Shown here one piece after another: positions 1 to 47,935 of a stretch of 64,000 bases of DNA (position 1 is its first letter; every line of letters begins with the position of its first letter). This DNA comes from Tachypleus tridentatus. Taxonomy: Eukaryota > Arthropoda > Merostomata > Xiphosura > Limulidae. A model generated the notes under the pieces. The model made no database searches, was not told the origin of the DNA, and saw only the letters and a program-made list of their open reading frames with translations. The translations under genes and the position numbers were made by a program. The stretch lies in assembly GCF_004210375.1 (NCBI RefSeq), contig NC_134837.1, positions 22,453,586 through 22,517,585 of the forward strand, given 5' to 3'.

Positions 1-360
1 CCATTATTTCAGAGAAGGTGAGAGTAATGGTATTTGTTAATGTGTTTTCTATATTCGTTGGAGTGGTTTTATGTGCGTCTTGAGTTGGTTTGGGTAGATT
101 TTCATTACTTGGTGATGGTTTTTCCCTGCCTGTGTGAAGAGTTCTTAACCACTGCAGCATACGAGTTTGTGTTTTCTGGTGCTTGAGTGGAAGTCTGTTT
201 TGATGGTTCGTGAATTTTGTTTGTTTGTGGCTTGTTCGTGTTTGGATTTTTTATTTCGTATAGTGTGACTTAATGGATTTATATTTTTGGCATCCTTTAT
301 TGTTTGCCGTATGTTCTTCCCCACAATTGCAGCATTTAATGCCCGCGATGTCCTCCAACG
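1..360 (-). pseudogene. LINE ORF1 (gag-like) fragment with CCHC knuckle
   Basis: Translating the minus strand from about 352 down to 1 gives an almost open frame. It contains a zinc knuckle CCNCGEEHTANNKGC (spacing C-x2-C-x3-H-x6-C) followed by a Lys/Gln/Thr/Pro-rich tail. That spacing and the order knuckle-then-basic tail match the nucleic-acid-binding ORF1 protein of jockey-type non-LTR retrotransposons. One in-frame TAA lies just after the knuckle (after SHYTK), so this copy is dead. It continues off the left edge of the window, so its length and any reverse transcriptase cannot be judged. The family call is from motif recognition only. Confidence 0.6.
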
Positions 361-599
361 GAAAAGTCAAACATAGAGAGTTCGCGCCTGCGAGACGATT
401 AAGCGCTACAGAAAAATATGCATTAGATTAGATACTGGATGGTTCCATACTTGTGTCGAACAATAAAGAAAATTTAATAAGCAAATCTCGTTAATGCATA
501 GGTATTTAATCATTAGCACAATGACGTAATATTTCCGTAATTACGAAATCTCACGCTTTCCAATTGCTCTTCGAGATTTACTTATGAGCCCTATTTTGA

Positions 600-1091
600 T
601 ATTATTTCTTAACAAAGATAGCAGCTAATCGCGAAAAAGTTGACGACGAAAACCGACAGTTTCATGATGATTGGACTGTGCAATGTTGTTTTGCTCAACA
701 ACAGAAGAACGTGATTTGTCTGCTGTGTCATTCGACAGTAGCAGTGGCAAAGGTATCCAATATAAAGAGTCATTATGAGTTGAAGCATAAAGATTTCTAC
801 AACATTGTCGGTGATGAACGAACAGCTCAAATTGAATTTCTGCAGAGGTCGCTGAATCACCAGCAGAACATTTTCTGAAAGCAGTCAGCAGATTTAGGTG
901 CAGCATGTGAGGTCAGTTACGATATTTCGTTGATGATAGCTAAATCTGACCGACCGTTCACTGATGGTGATTTTGTCAAGCAATGTATGATTACTGCATC
1001 GGAAAAGTTGTGTCCGGAAGCAGTTCGCAAGCTACAGACAGTGGCTTTGAATCGTATGACAGTTCAAGGAAGAATTTCAGAGCAGATGTGA
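600..1091 (+). pseudogene. hAT-like transposase / GTF2IRD2-like N-terminal fragment
   Basis: A frame open from about 600 reads DDENRQFHDDW, then a C2H2-type finger with ICLLC and HYELKH. After one in-frame TGA (876-878) the same frame continues with SYDISLMIAKSDRPFTDGDF to a TGA at 1089-1091. This layout (DDENR..W, CLxC..H, then the MIAK..KPFTxGEF block) is the N-terminal part of the hAT-derived GTF2IRD2/ZBED5/FAM200-like proteins. The catalytic and dimerisation regions expected downstream are not visible. I read it as a decayed, 3'-truncated transposon copy, not a host gene. No terminal repeats were found. Confidence 0.6.
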
Positions 1092-1554
1092 GAAGGCAGC
1101 TTACATATAAAGCAGCCAACTTTAACAACAAAATCTGGAAGGCAACTGTTAGTAATCTTGATTTGATATGTGTTTAAGACTTCTTTTTTTGATTTCAGTA
1201 TTTTTTGTTTAGGCTGTTTTGTGATATACAGATAAATCACATTACTGATCAACATTTTTTTCCCACATCTTTCTTTAATAATATAATTTAATAACAAGTC
1301 CTTGCACTTGCTTAACATTTCTTTTTTTACTAATGAAGACTTAAGCAGTATTTCTTATCTTGAGCAACTAATAAATAAAAACACAGTAGAACAAGACAGT
1401 TAAATAAATTCTGAACTTGTAAAAATAAAATTGGGAAGTTTAAAGGAGGGCAAGGATTGATATACATGAGCCAATTGTCACAATTTTTTTGTTTGCAAGT
1501 CCTTGAATAGTAGACAAGTACCAACAGATCAGAAATTAACTAATACTACAGTTT
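1092..1554. other. no gene seen
   Basis: AT-rich sequence between the hAT-like remnant and the LINE remnant. Short open frames occur on the minus strand, but none resembles a known protein. It may include the decayed rest of either transposon. Confidence 0.5.
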
Positions 1555-2335
1555 AAGAGGTATAGAAGTTGTCCCAGTAATTACAGGTCTGTTAGTTTCA
1601 CATCAGTGATGGGAAAAGTTTTAGAAAGTCTGATAAAAGATACTTTGTAAAGTCATTAAACAAAGTTTAGAACTTTTAGACAGTCAACATAGTTTCACTA
1701 AGTGAAAATGTTGCCTTACAAAACATTTGACATGCTTTGAAAAGGTTACTGCATATAGAGATGAGGGTGTATTTGGATTTTTGAAAAGTATTTAACAAAC
1801 TGACACATAGAAGACTTGTTAAAAAAAACAACAACTTATCTTTGTAGTGTTACAAATTGAGTTCAATCACACTGGATTAATGTTGTAAGTGGTGTATCTC
1901 GGGGCTCAGTCTGATTTATTTCAATGACGAAGGAATAGTCAATAAACTACTTACATTTACTGATGATAAAGGTCTCATATGTTACCAACTGTGAAAAGGA
2001 TGATAATGATTTACAAAGATTCGGTGAGTTAGGCAAATAAATGTCAGATGGGTTTTAATTATAAGTATCATTTGAATGAGAATAACCTTAATAGTGTCAC
2101 AGAAAAGGAATCTTGATGTAATGATTGATCTGTCTCTTACAACATCCAAGTAGTGTGCTGTTGCTAGTGGTAGGGTAACCAGGATTTTATCTAACGAAAT
2201 ATTGAATACAAATCTAAAAAGGTTATATAATTTCATTGTATAGGTCACTGGTTAGCCTACATTTGGAGCACTGAGTTAAGCCTTGGGCTCTTTACCTTAG
2301 GAAAGATATTGAATTGTTGAAATGGTTTAGAAGAG
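1555..2335 (+). pseudogene. LINE reverse transcriptase remnant (CR1/jockey-like)
   Basis: Read across several frames, the plus strand retains recognisable reverse-transcriptase blocks in the right order. These are a YRSVSFTSVMGKVLESLIKD block near 1576-1640, a QHSFT..CCLT block near 1680-1720, a VYLDF..FNK block near 1768-1800, a VVSGVSRGSV block near 1880-1905, and near the 3' end SLVSLHLEH followed by LRKDIELLKWFRREL. Multiple frameshifts and stops separate them, so this is an old dead copy. The order equals RT palm/fingers blocks in CR1- and L2-like LINEs. The same family recurs at 59440-60000. Confidence 0.6.
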
Positions 2336-3540
2336 AATTACTAAACTTCAGTAGCAGAAAACTCAACTGGTGTGAAATTCATATGAAAGAAACACTAAAT
2401 AAAATTAAAACTTCCTACAGACAGAAACAATTTGTACATCAAAAAGAATTAAACTTTGACCATAATGTATTAATTACTAGTTTTGATGTAGAATCTATTC
2501 ACTAACACCATTGGATACTAAAATATAACAATTTACAACAGAAAAAGCAATAGAACACTTTTTTCTTTTGTTTAGTGAAGAAATATATCACCAAAGAAAT
2601 AGAATTAGTAAGGGGGCCCAAAGTAAATGTATTTATGTGTTATCATGAAATGATTTTGTTATACAAATGTCTAAATAACCTACACCAGTCTGTGAAAACG
2701 TCTGAATGATATATTTACTATATTTAAGAAAGCACTACCTCCTAACAGTCAATTCAACATAATCAAGGTTGCAACCTCAGATACCACCAACAAGGTATTC
2801 AATGAATGTCACTGGTTGTCATAAACTAGATTCAGTTCCAAAGACAGTTTAAACTGAATTTGTGGATACAGATGTTTGATAATTTTGTTTTTAATCGTGT
2901 AGGAAATAGTACCCAAGTATAATTAAAGTAACTTTTCTTTTTGGTTCATTTAATATAATAGCTGGCATTTCATTTTCAATTTTGGTGTGAATTATTGTCA
3001 TTAGGAAAGGGAACAGCAAACAATTTACATCAGCATAAACTCTCATCATCACTGTTCAGTTTCACCTTCCAATATGTCATAATTTATAGGATATGATATA
3101 CTGAACTATTTACACTCACCCTATACCTTTGTCAATGTTACTTATTAATTAACTCCATATACATCTTACCTCACAATTAAATGTTCTACATAGGAAAAAA
3201 TAGTACAACATGGTAAACAGCACCTTGGAAGATAACATGCTGATTTTTAAACATCAAAAATTAATTTATCACATTTCAAAATACAATACATCTCTTCTAA
3301 TGTTAAGTCTGTAAGGATGTGCTTCTTCCAAAAGTTTTCAATCAAATTTATGTTTGATGTCTATAAACATTTTTCCAGAGGGTGTTAGTTAATGAGTAGC
3401 AAAATAATTTCCTTCCAATGAAAACTTAATGTTCTAGCAGCACTAATTTTAATCTCTTAAGAACTTACTCTTTCTAGCTAAGTGATGACAGAAAAAGTGT
3501 TATAATTTCAACAAATGAAAAATACAGAAAAATATGAACC
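2336..3540. other. 3' flank of HSPA9; no gene seen
   Basis: An open stretch around 2314-2505 ends with the string LITSFDVESIH, which resembles the FDVESL(F/Y)TNIP block of Penelope-like or other reverse transcriptases. It is too short and frameshifted to assign. The remainder is AT-rich with no recognised coding, RNA or repeat structure. Confidence 0.4.
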
Positions 3541-3556
3541 ACTATTTCAAGCTGTT

Positions 3557-3562
3557 TTTATT
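3557..3562 (-). terminator. candidate polyA signal of HSPA9
   Basis: The plus strand reads TTTATT here, AATAAA on the gene strand. It is the first canonical hexamer downstream of the HSPA9 stop codon (3921-3923) and would give a 3' UTR of roughly 380 nt. A T/G-rich stretch on the minus strand follows within 40 nt. No transcript evidence is available. Confidence 0.4.
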
Positions 3563-3920
3563 AAAATCAGCCCAAATGAAAATAAATGATAATTTTAGTA
3601 AAATCAGCCCAAATGAAAAGAACAAGAGTGAGGGTAATAATTTTTAAACAAATGTCTTAAAGATATCTACACATGTGTTCCAGAATAAAAATAACAATGG
3701 CTCACAGAGAAAGAAAAGAGAGATCTCTAAATATCTATTTATAAAGACAAAAATGCACAATTTCCTTACAAAATGCTATTTGGATGTTGAAGAACTTCAT
3801 GAGAAAGAATTAACTGTTAAACACTGATGGGAAAATTTCAAATACTAATTGCACCTGTTCTATTCTCAGTCTCTAACGGATCTTGTTATGGTTTTATATG
3901 AAGTTATAAATCATGAAAGA

Positions 3921-40450
<36,530 letters not shown>

Positions 40451-40687
40451 TCTGATGAAATTACAAGTTTTCTCATTCACCTTCGCTTCTGATGTAAAGA
40501 ATGACGAAACAGTTACCCTCGTGGTTTGCTATACAAAGTAGCGATAGCAGCGCTCTTAATAATTTAAATAATAAAATAATGTTAAACCTTAGCAAACAGA
40601 AACTTTAAAATAATTTGTTTCCCTAGGTTACACACCTAGCGTACTTAATTAATACACAATATATAAAACTATTAAAAACACGATATT
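40451..40687 (-). promoter_or_regulatory. HSPA9 5' UTR and presumed promoter region
   Basis: Sequence immediately upstream of the HSPA9 ATG. I see no TATA box at a convincing distance and no array of heat-shock elements (alternating GAA/TTC). The region 40500-40550 is the least AT-rich nearby. The start site cannot be fixed. Confidence 0.35.
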
Positions 40688-41168
40688 ACAAAAAAATTTT
40701 AATACAGATGTTTTAGAATTTCCTTAAATTCCATCATCAGCGTGACCCGGCATGGATTGGTGGCTATGGTGCTCGAGTCGTAATCTGAGGGTCGCAGATT
40801 CGAATCCCAGTTACACCAAACATGCTCGCCCTTTCAGCCGTGTAGACGTTATGATGTTACGGTCAATACCACTAATTGCTGGTAAAAGAATAGCCCAAGA
40901 GTTAGTGGTGGATGGTGATGACTAGCTGCCTTCCTTCTTGTCTTACAGCGCTAAATTAGGGATGGCTAGCGCACATAGCCCTCGTGTAGCTTTGCGCGAA
41001 ATTAAAAAACTAACAAACAAACCATCACTAGCATAAATATCTCAAAAAAGTTAGTTCATAATACCAAAGTGATACCAAAAAAAATCTTTAATAAGACGTC
41101 TTAAGAATTTTCTTTAATTCCATCATCAGCGTTAATATCTCAGGAAAAAAAAAAGTTAGTTCATAATA
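40688..41168. repeat. tandem duplication of about 95 bp, first copy split by a SINE
   Basis: First copy: 40688-40743 (caaaaaaattttaatacaga ... ttccatcatcagcgt), continuing after the SINE at 41022-41064 (ccatcactagcataaatatc ... agttagttcataatacc). Second copy, uninterrupted: 41073-41168 (ccaaaaaaaatctttaataa ... ttccatcatcagcgttaata ... agttagttcataata). The two are roughly 80% alike by eye. Confidence 0.85.
40744..41021 (+). mobile_element. full-length long tRNA-derived SINE with target-site duplication
   Basis: The tRNA-like head has gacccggcatggattggtgg and a B box region gcagattcgaatcccagtta. It is followed by the body caaacatgctcgccctttca ... gactagctgccttccttctt ... ctcgtgtagctttgcgcgaa and an A-rich tail. 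Flanks ccatcatcagcgt and ccatcactagcat are the diverged target duplication, supported by the uninterrupted second copy of the surrounding tandem repeat. The head resembles a tRNA but is not expected to be a functional tRNA gene. Confidence 0.9.
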
Positions 41169-42394
41169 TTTGAACTAAAAAACAACTACATTACCGTAGA
41201 GCGAATTTTTGTATTCAATCGGTTTGGTTCACTGGGGGAAACAGTGACTTTAAGATACCATCTGATATACCAATGAAGGATACTATTGTTTACATTCTTG
41301 CCCAGTGTGCAGCAATACAGCTATTTCACCCATGAGCAGAACAAGTGTAGCCTTAATAAAGTAACCGGGAACAAAGTTAGGTAAAATTAATGATTTTCTT
41401 GACCACGTGTTACGTGAAAACTGTAAATAACGAGAACAACTGCTGGTTTGTTTCTATGCAGTTTTACATAAACATTGATTCGGAAATCCATTGACATTGT
41501 TTTATTCTAGGTACTTTTGTATCTTTATTCTCTGTAATAGATAATATATTTTATATCCAAGAGAATTTTGTAGCAGCTTTTCACACCCGTGTGGAAAGAG
41601 CCGTTTCTACAATGTCTTCTGCTGACTGAGTGAATAATGTCTCTCTGTATATGTCTCTCTCTCTGCGATAATGTCATCACAGAAAAATTATATGAGAGAT
41701 TGGAACATATACCTTTTCAGGGTTGTACCTGACTACCATTGTGAACAGTTTGAGAAAAATCTGTTTCGTGAGAAAGGAAGCCACGTATCAATTCACTAAA
41801 TATTTAGACACAGTCGTCCCTTAGTGTACTCAAGTAAGCACACTATTTTTGTTCTGAGTTTATTTGTGATAAAGATTTTCTTATTTAGTATCATATGTGT
41901 CCATTTTCTTTTTTCTCATATACCTTAAAACTAAGTTTGGTTTTCAAATTCAGATTACTCTAGCAACTTCCTATTTTTTTCCCCTGTTATTTAACGGACC
42001 TATGTGATCTTTGTGTAGAAATCAATTTATTTGAGGATACTATATGCGTTGGAGACGCAACACATGTAAAATTGCTTTAACAAAATTAAATTCAGTTAAT
42101 AAAGGCTTTCTATCTCGTCCCACCCATTCAACCATCAATCTCTGTAACGAAAAGTAATGTGAGGCTGTTACAGTAAAGTATGATCAGTGGCTTATTTCTC
42201 TTGATGATCTGGTTTGCAGTATGTGTACTTGTTTATTTGATTATAGATGGTTGAACTTACTAAAATGAAAATAGCTTCTATTTTAAATAAAGTGCACATA
42301 TACTTAAGGAGATACATCTAGAAAAATACAAAATTAATACCTTATTACATTAAGTGTGAATGAATTAAGTGAAATATAAAAGGAAATATTGTTT
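41169..42394. other. intergenic, nothing recognised
   Basis: Sequence upstream of HSPA9. No coding potential, transposon ends or tandem repeats seen, apart from a short CT run near 41643-41664. Confidence 0.5.
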
Positions 42395-42667
42395 GTTTGT
42401 TTTTGAATTTAGCGCAAAGCTACACAAAGGCTGTCTGCGCTAGCCGTCCCTAATTTATCAGTGTAAGACTAGAGGGAAAGCAGCTAGTCATCACCTCCCA
42501 CCACCAACTCTTAGGCTACTCTTTTACCAAAGAATAGTGGAATTGACCGTTACATCATAATGTCTACACAGCTGAAAGGGCGAGTATGTTTGGTGTGACG
42601 GGGATTCGAACCCGCGACCCTCAGTTAACGAGCCAACTATCTTAACCGTCCAGCCATGCTGGGTCAG
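42395..42667 (-). mobile_element. full-length long tRNA-derived SINE
   Basis: The minus-strand copy of the element at 40744-41021, with the tRNA head at the right (B box ggttcgaatccccgtcacac on the minus strand) and the tail gcgcaaagctacacaaaggc at the left. It is preceded on the plus strand by a T-rich run (ttgtttgtttgtttttgaat), i.e. its A-rich tail. This is the best-preserved copy in the window. Confidence 0.92.
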
Positions 42668-43971
42668 TAAAAGGAAATAAAGAAAGTAAAATAATACATA
42701 TTAAATATATACATATATAAAAAGTACACTTACTCAATGGCCAGCAAGAGGTTTACCTCTTCTCACTTCAATTCCATGAACAGATTCTCCGAAACAACAG
42801 TTGTTCTCTGATTAGCTACAGTGGTCACACTGAAATTTTTAGTGGCTTTTAGCAGCTCAGTGAGCCTACTTCTCAAGTTCCATCGATAGTTATTATATCT
42901 ATCATTGCAGCAAGTCTTCTTTTCTGTTTTATATGACTATGTGGTCATTTATTGACAGTGTTGCTTGAAGATGGGAATCACCTGATTATATCCAGAAGTG
43001 GAGTGGTTAGAGCTCTACTCTTGGCTGTTACTAGATCAATTTACAGGGCCTCTTAGATGGCAGTGGCTTAACTACTATGAACAAGGAGGCTGCTTGCTTT
43101 GTTTCTGGGCTTTTCTTAAACATGATTTGTGTTAATATAGTTACAGAATAGTTATTACTAATAGATTTCTTGTAAACACGGATGTAAAATTATAATTCCT
43201 TCATATATTTTCACAATCAATGGCCCGAAAAATACTATGCACAACACGAAAATTAAAGCACAAGAGTTGAACTTCCAAAGACAACAAAGGCGGAACTGTG
43301 AGATAATAAATATAACAAATGTAAAGTGAACAGGGTAGAATCCCAGAAGCTGTGTGGTCTACACCAAAGGTCATCTATTATGATTTTCTTTGGAAGTATG
43401 CTAGTGAGAGGAACTTAATGGAAAATGCTTAGCTTCAGAGAAGACTTTGACGGAAGCAAGTCGACATGGCGATGAACCAGTGTTTCTTGTAAAGACAAAT
43501 TCCAATGTATTAGTATTATCATCAGCAAGATCCCATGATCTCAAACCTAAAGAGAAATACCCCACTGAAAAAGTTGTCAACTGATAATAGAAGACCAATG
43601 GTCGTCCCCTCTTTGCACAATAACTCACAGAAAAAAACAGCAACAAAACATATTTGGTGACTGTAAAGTTTAAGCAATGACAAATTTTATTTTGTTAACC
43701 ATAATTGTTATTGAAGCTCAACTTCTACATATTTCAGTAATAATGTATTAATTATAGTGTTTAGATTGATAGGCGTTAATATTATTAACTGTTCATTATG
43801 AAAATTTGAGTTTTCTAATGCGTCATTCTCTTTTATGTTTTGAGAATTTTCAAAATCTAGAGAAGCAATGTTTTAACATATGATTTCTCAATGTATACTT
43901 TTCTCCATATTTGTATTGTTGTTTAACAATGAATAACTTTATCATAATATGGTGAGTAACAACCCAAATAT
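42668..43971. other. intergenic, nothing recognised
   Basis: An 81-codon minus-strand open frame at 43401-43646 has no recognisable domains, and I do not call it a gene. No transposon ends seen. Confidence 0.4.
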
Positions 43972-44068
43972 CCCTCGCTAGTACAGCGGTAAGTCTACGG
44001 ATTTACAACGCTAAAATCAGGGTCTCGATTTGCTATATGTAGCTTTGCTATAAGAAAAAAAACACACA
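43972..44068 (+). mobile_element. short tRNA-derived SINE, internally deleted
   Basis: ctcgctagtacagcggtaag (A box region) and gatttacaacgctaaaatca match the complete copy at 62549-62681. The B box and the stretch after it are deleted before the shared tail tagctttgctataagaaaaa and ACACAC. Confidence 0.85.
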
Positions 44069-45354
44069 CACATCTACCTAATAACTGGATTATTTCAGTT
44101 TTACAGCAGTTTCAGAAATATAAAATGCGAGTTTGGCTAGCATAATAACGAAATCATTGAATTATTGAAAGAGTGTTTGTCAGCCAGTAAATAAGTCTGT
44201 ATACTTAGTATGTTGTAATGCGAGATTTTTATTTATTTCAGTGTTGTAAAGTTTGAGTTGTGTTTGCAACAGTTTGAGGCATCAGTAGATATTTTAGATA
44301 ACTCGTATTATTATGCTTAAAAGAAGTGCGATACAGGATACACGTTTAGTCTGTAGTGAGTTGACGCTATCAAGGTAAGTAGAGGGGTTATGCAAGCTAT
44401 GAACGCCACATGAACGAGTGGAACCAGGAGGAAACTTTGACAGCTTGACGACGCTACAGTATAGGCTAAAGTTACGAAGAATTGATAACTAACTAGTTTA
44501 AAACTCCCTGAAATAGAAGTCAGCTGGCGATTCATTATCTCCACTTGTGAACAATGGATTAGCAGGATTGTTTTTGTTGTTAGCTGTTGCACACGAACAT
44601 AATAGAATCAAGTATCTGAACTACTTGCGGGTAGTGTGCATACTCTTGGTAGTTTATGAGGATACTAGTAAGATTCCACCATATAAAAGCTTGATGTAAT
44701 AGCCGAAAAGTGAAAGTTCTCCCGCAAAAACAGAAGTTGTTTCTAGACGCCACGAGGAACTCACCTGGGAAATGAAGTTGTCTCTAGACTCTACTCAGGT
44801 TTCCTACAATACTTCAACATGTCCATCGCCGTAGTGAGACCATCAACTGTTTCTCGTCCCAACTCTTTCTAAGTAATCTAATGCCATAATTCGTAGGCAT
44901 CGGTTATCATATTAAGTTGTATAGAGTGAAATGAATATTTAGTAAAAATGTTAATTAAAGTTAAAAAAATTAATCTGTTTGAAAAGATGTATGTTGGATC
45001 TAATCATTAAGTATATGAAAAGTTAATAAAAGAAGTATTAATGAAATCTTAGTCTCGAACTTTGTTATTTTAATTGTAAAGCCTCGAGTTAGTGCCTGTG
45101 TGCTTCATTCGCTCACTGCATCCTCACTTAAATTAATCGTGTAACAATATGTAGTATTAATCGAAACTCCAACAGCTAAGCCTAACTAACCACTCAGTCG
45201 CTTAACGGTATAAATGTAATATATATACGAGAAAATCAGCAAGTGGAATTAACAAGTTAGGTTTACCTCTCGAAAAATATTAGGTCGGTTATATAAAATT
45301 TTGAAAGTTGTATTCAAAGAAATAAAATTGCTTTCATTATTATTAAGTTGTTTT
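44069..45354. other. intergenic, nothing recognised
   Basis: Slightly less AT-rich. A small imperfect repeat, gaagttgtttctagacgcc at 44731 and gaagttgtctctagactct at 44774, is present. The 91-codon minus-strand frame at 44317-44592 has no recognisable domain. Confidence 0.4.
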
Positions 45355-45470
45355 GAATTGAGCACAAAGCTGTACAATGGGCTATCTGTGCTCTGCCCAC
45401 CACGGGTATCGAAACCCGGTTTTTAGCGTTGTAAGTTCGCAGACATGCCGCTGAACCACTGGGGAGCTTA
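45355..45470 (-). mobile_element. short tRNA-derived SINE
   Basis: Reverse complement of the 62549-62681 family. On the plus strand: gagcacaaagctgtacaatg, then gcccaccacgggtatcgaaa (B box complement), gcgttgtaagttcgcagaca and gccgctgaaccactgggga. Confidence 0.85.
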
Positions 45471-45692
45471 TTGTTAAGTAGACTGAGCATTGCATTCTTA
45501 ACAAACATTTCAAAATAAACCACTATAGGAAATATGATTAACCTTTACCTAAAACTGAGTTTATTCAGTCTTTTAGAATTAAAGACATTCACAATGTATT
45601 TTAGTGCGTTAAAATATTCCACACTTTTTCGATGATATATAAACATATAAAATTACATAACTATTAACTAGAAGTTGTATTAAGCTGAAATA

Positions 45693-46818
45693 CATTGGTA
45701 CCGTTCCAGAAGGCTGTTCGAAAACCGAATCAGTTTTTCCCATAAGAAATACTGTAAATTAAATTAATCCGTTACAGACCTCCAAAAATTACGCATTATG
45801 AAGCATTTTAAATAAAAATATTGCTTATGCATACCTGTATAATAATACTTACATGCATAAAGTCAACCACAAAAACTATAAACACAATAAATGAAAATTT
45901 AACTGCACTTTACCTGTGCTGAGGAGAGCTGATGGCATAAGTGAAAGGTGGTGAAGAACGTGGAGAGTAGGAGGGTTATTATTGTTTGGAAGGGGTAGTC
46001 ACCTTCCATAAAAATGTCAGGTAACTCTCCTTCTGGGGTTCTATCTCTTTGCACCGCTACATCTTGCTTGAGACTCACTGGACCTATTTCTCACTAAAAA
46101 CTTGTCTGATGAGGTTTGTTTCTGTCTGGCACCCTCCCGATGTCTCACCACACTATGTATGCCACTTCTCTTCATAAATTTTTCAAACCAACCCCTACTA
46201 GCCTTAAAGGCATCACTTTTATCAGCACTCGTTCCAAGGGTGTTTTTCAGGAGGTCAGCATGCAACTCCTTTGCTTTCTCACAAATGATGGTCTCAGAAA
46301 TGCTATCACCAGCTAACTGTTTTTCGTTTACCCAAATCAACAACAGTTTTTCTACCTCTTCCATTGTTTGTGATCTTTGTTTCGTGAACACTGTCGCTCC
46401 TTTTGCAACATCAGCTCCTTTGATGACCTCTTTATTTTTCAGTATGGTGCAGACTGTAGACTTCACCATACCAAACTGTGTAGCAAGATCAGACACGTGA
46501 ACACCACTCTCATACTTCGCTATGAGATCTTTTTTCACCTCTATTGTGGCTCTAACAACTTTTCTTTTTGGTTTGCTGATTTCATTATCCTGCTTTCACC
46601 CCATGGTGGCTTATTTAATCAGAATATTTAGAAAAAACAAACGAGAATGTTCACTGCAGATTTTAGCAGGGATGTGGACTGAGCGACAGGTGCGGGTAAA
46701 ATGTTGTGGGCAAGCTTTGCGTGGGCCGAAAATGGTCCAATGGTCGTTCGGACCACGACAGCTTGGTTCGGGAACCGAGTTTATGTTCGACAACCGAGGT
46801 ACCACTGTGTTACCAATG
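45693..46818 (-). mobile_element. pogo/Tigger-like DNA transposon, internally deleted
   Basis: The 1126-bp element is flanked by TA (45691-45692, 46819-46820). Its ends both start cattggta on their own strands, and ggtacc motifs lie just inside each end. A transposase N-terminal region runs on the minus strand from about 46605 to 46041. The presumed start codon is ATG GGG TGA, a stop at codon 3, followed by KQDNEISKPKRKVV, then VKKDLIAKYESGVHVSDLAT (psq helix-turn-helix) and a CENP-B-type second HTH ending GWFEKFMKRSGIHSVVRH. It then frame-shifts at SSDKFLVRN. The DDE nuclease half is absent, whereas complete Tigger elements are about 2.5 kb. The layout matches TIGD1-like pogo transposases. 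Confidence 0.88.
46041..46538 (-). pseudogene. TIGD1/pogo transposase N-terminal fragment
   Basis: A 165-codon open frame containing the two DNA-binding helix-turn-helix domains of a pogo-type transposase (psq/CENPB-N near residues 1-45; CENPB-HTH near 60-130). It lacks the catalytic DDE domain. The last 20 or so codons are out of frame relative to the family. An in-frame TGA lies between this stretch and the likely ATG at about 46605. It is not a host gene. Confidence 0.85.
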
Positions 46819-46820
46819 TA

Positions 46821-47833
46821 AAAAACGCATAACAAATTAATTGCTCAAGATTAATTTCTTCCTCTATTCTATTTTCATCACGTTGTGATGTAATATTTAT
46901 TAATTATTGTGTTAAATTTTGTTAACTAAAAATTAGATAGTTTATTACTTTCAAATTAACAGCTATTAATTTAATATATACTTCTGCCTAGATTATTTTA
47001 CATGCATATTTATTTCGACTTTTAAGTAGTTTCTGGAAATTTCACTTTTATTGTGTTTCTTAGTGTTCGTACTTGTTTATAAGAAACTCTGTTTTGAAAA
47101 TTTAATGGTATTCTAATTTTCACTGATACTCACTTCATAAAAACTAAGTAATCCACAAATGACAAAAGGTTTGAAAGAAAAATGCATTACAAAGTGAATC
47201 TGAATCACTGACTCTGAGTTGTATAGAAAAGATCAAACAATGCAAAAACAGGTGTAGAAATAACCTTTGTTGAACAACAGGGTAGATTAAAACTCACGAG
47301 AGAGTGGTTTTACTGGTTTTATTAATAAAATATTTTTGTTGCAGTTGGTGTGAGAGCACCATGCGAAATCTAAAATATAATAAAATAATCTCTTCAAGTG
47401 ACTAGGTGTTACCAACATTACTATTTGGCATTTTAGAAAATAAAAAGAAATCAAAATACCTTCTAACACATATCATAGGGCATTCCAGTCACACTTCCTG
47501 TTAAAGTGTGGTTGTGACACCAAAGGACACGGTCTCCAAAGAATATGTAACCAGTGTAAATGCAAGTTAGCCATACATACAGCCAGTGTTCTGTTGTTAA
47601 AATTGTACACCTTCACACTAGAAACCCGTACACGTGAAAAACGTTTATAAATTTTAAACAGCAGAAGACATTCATTATGCTATGATATCCAGACATTTTC
47701 TAATTATCTTATCTTCATTCAACCATACAAAAACTGCATTATGTTTATAAAACTCACAAACTGCTCTCTTTTCCGAAAATCACTCATACAACACTCGCAA
47801 ACAATAATACAACTTAATATGATAAAATTCTGT
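46821..47833. other. intergenic, nothing recognised
   Basis: AT-rich. No coding, RNA or transposon signal seen. Confidence 0.5.
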
Positions 47834-47935
47834 TCTGTTGTGCCTGCGGATTCCCATTGCTAGAAATCGAGTTTCGATACCAATGGTGGTCAGAGCACAG
47901 ATAGGTGTAGGTTTGTGCTTAATTTCAAACAAAGA
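47834..47935 (+). mobile_element. short tRNA-derived SINE, diverged
   Basis: cctgcggattcccattgcta, then gaaatcgagtttcgatacca (B box region), atggtggtcagagcacagat and a tail tttgtgcttaatttcaaaca. The order is that of the short SINE family, but the A box is poorly preserved. Confidence 0.55.

Noticed and set aside
40744-41021. Functional tRNA gene
   Set aside because: The B-box-bearing head is part of a 280-bp repeated element with other copies in the window and cannot be folded into a complete cloverleaf by eye; it is a SINE head.
46102-46631. Plus-strand open frames of 132, 84 and 66 codons
   Set aside because: They are antisense shadows of the pogo transposase fragment on the minus strand.
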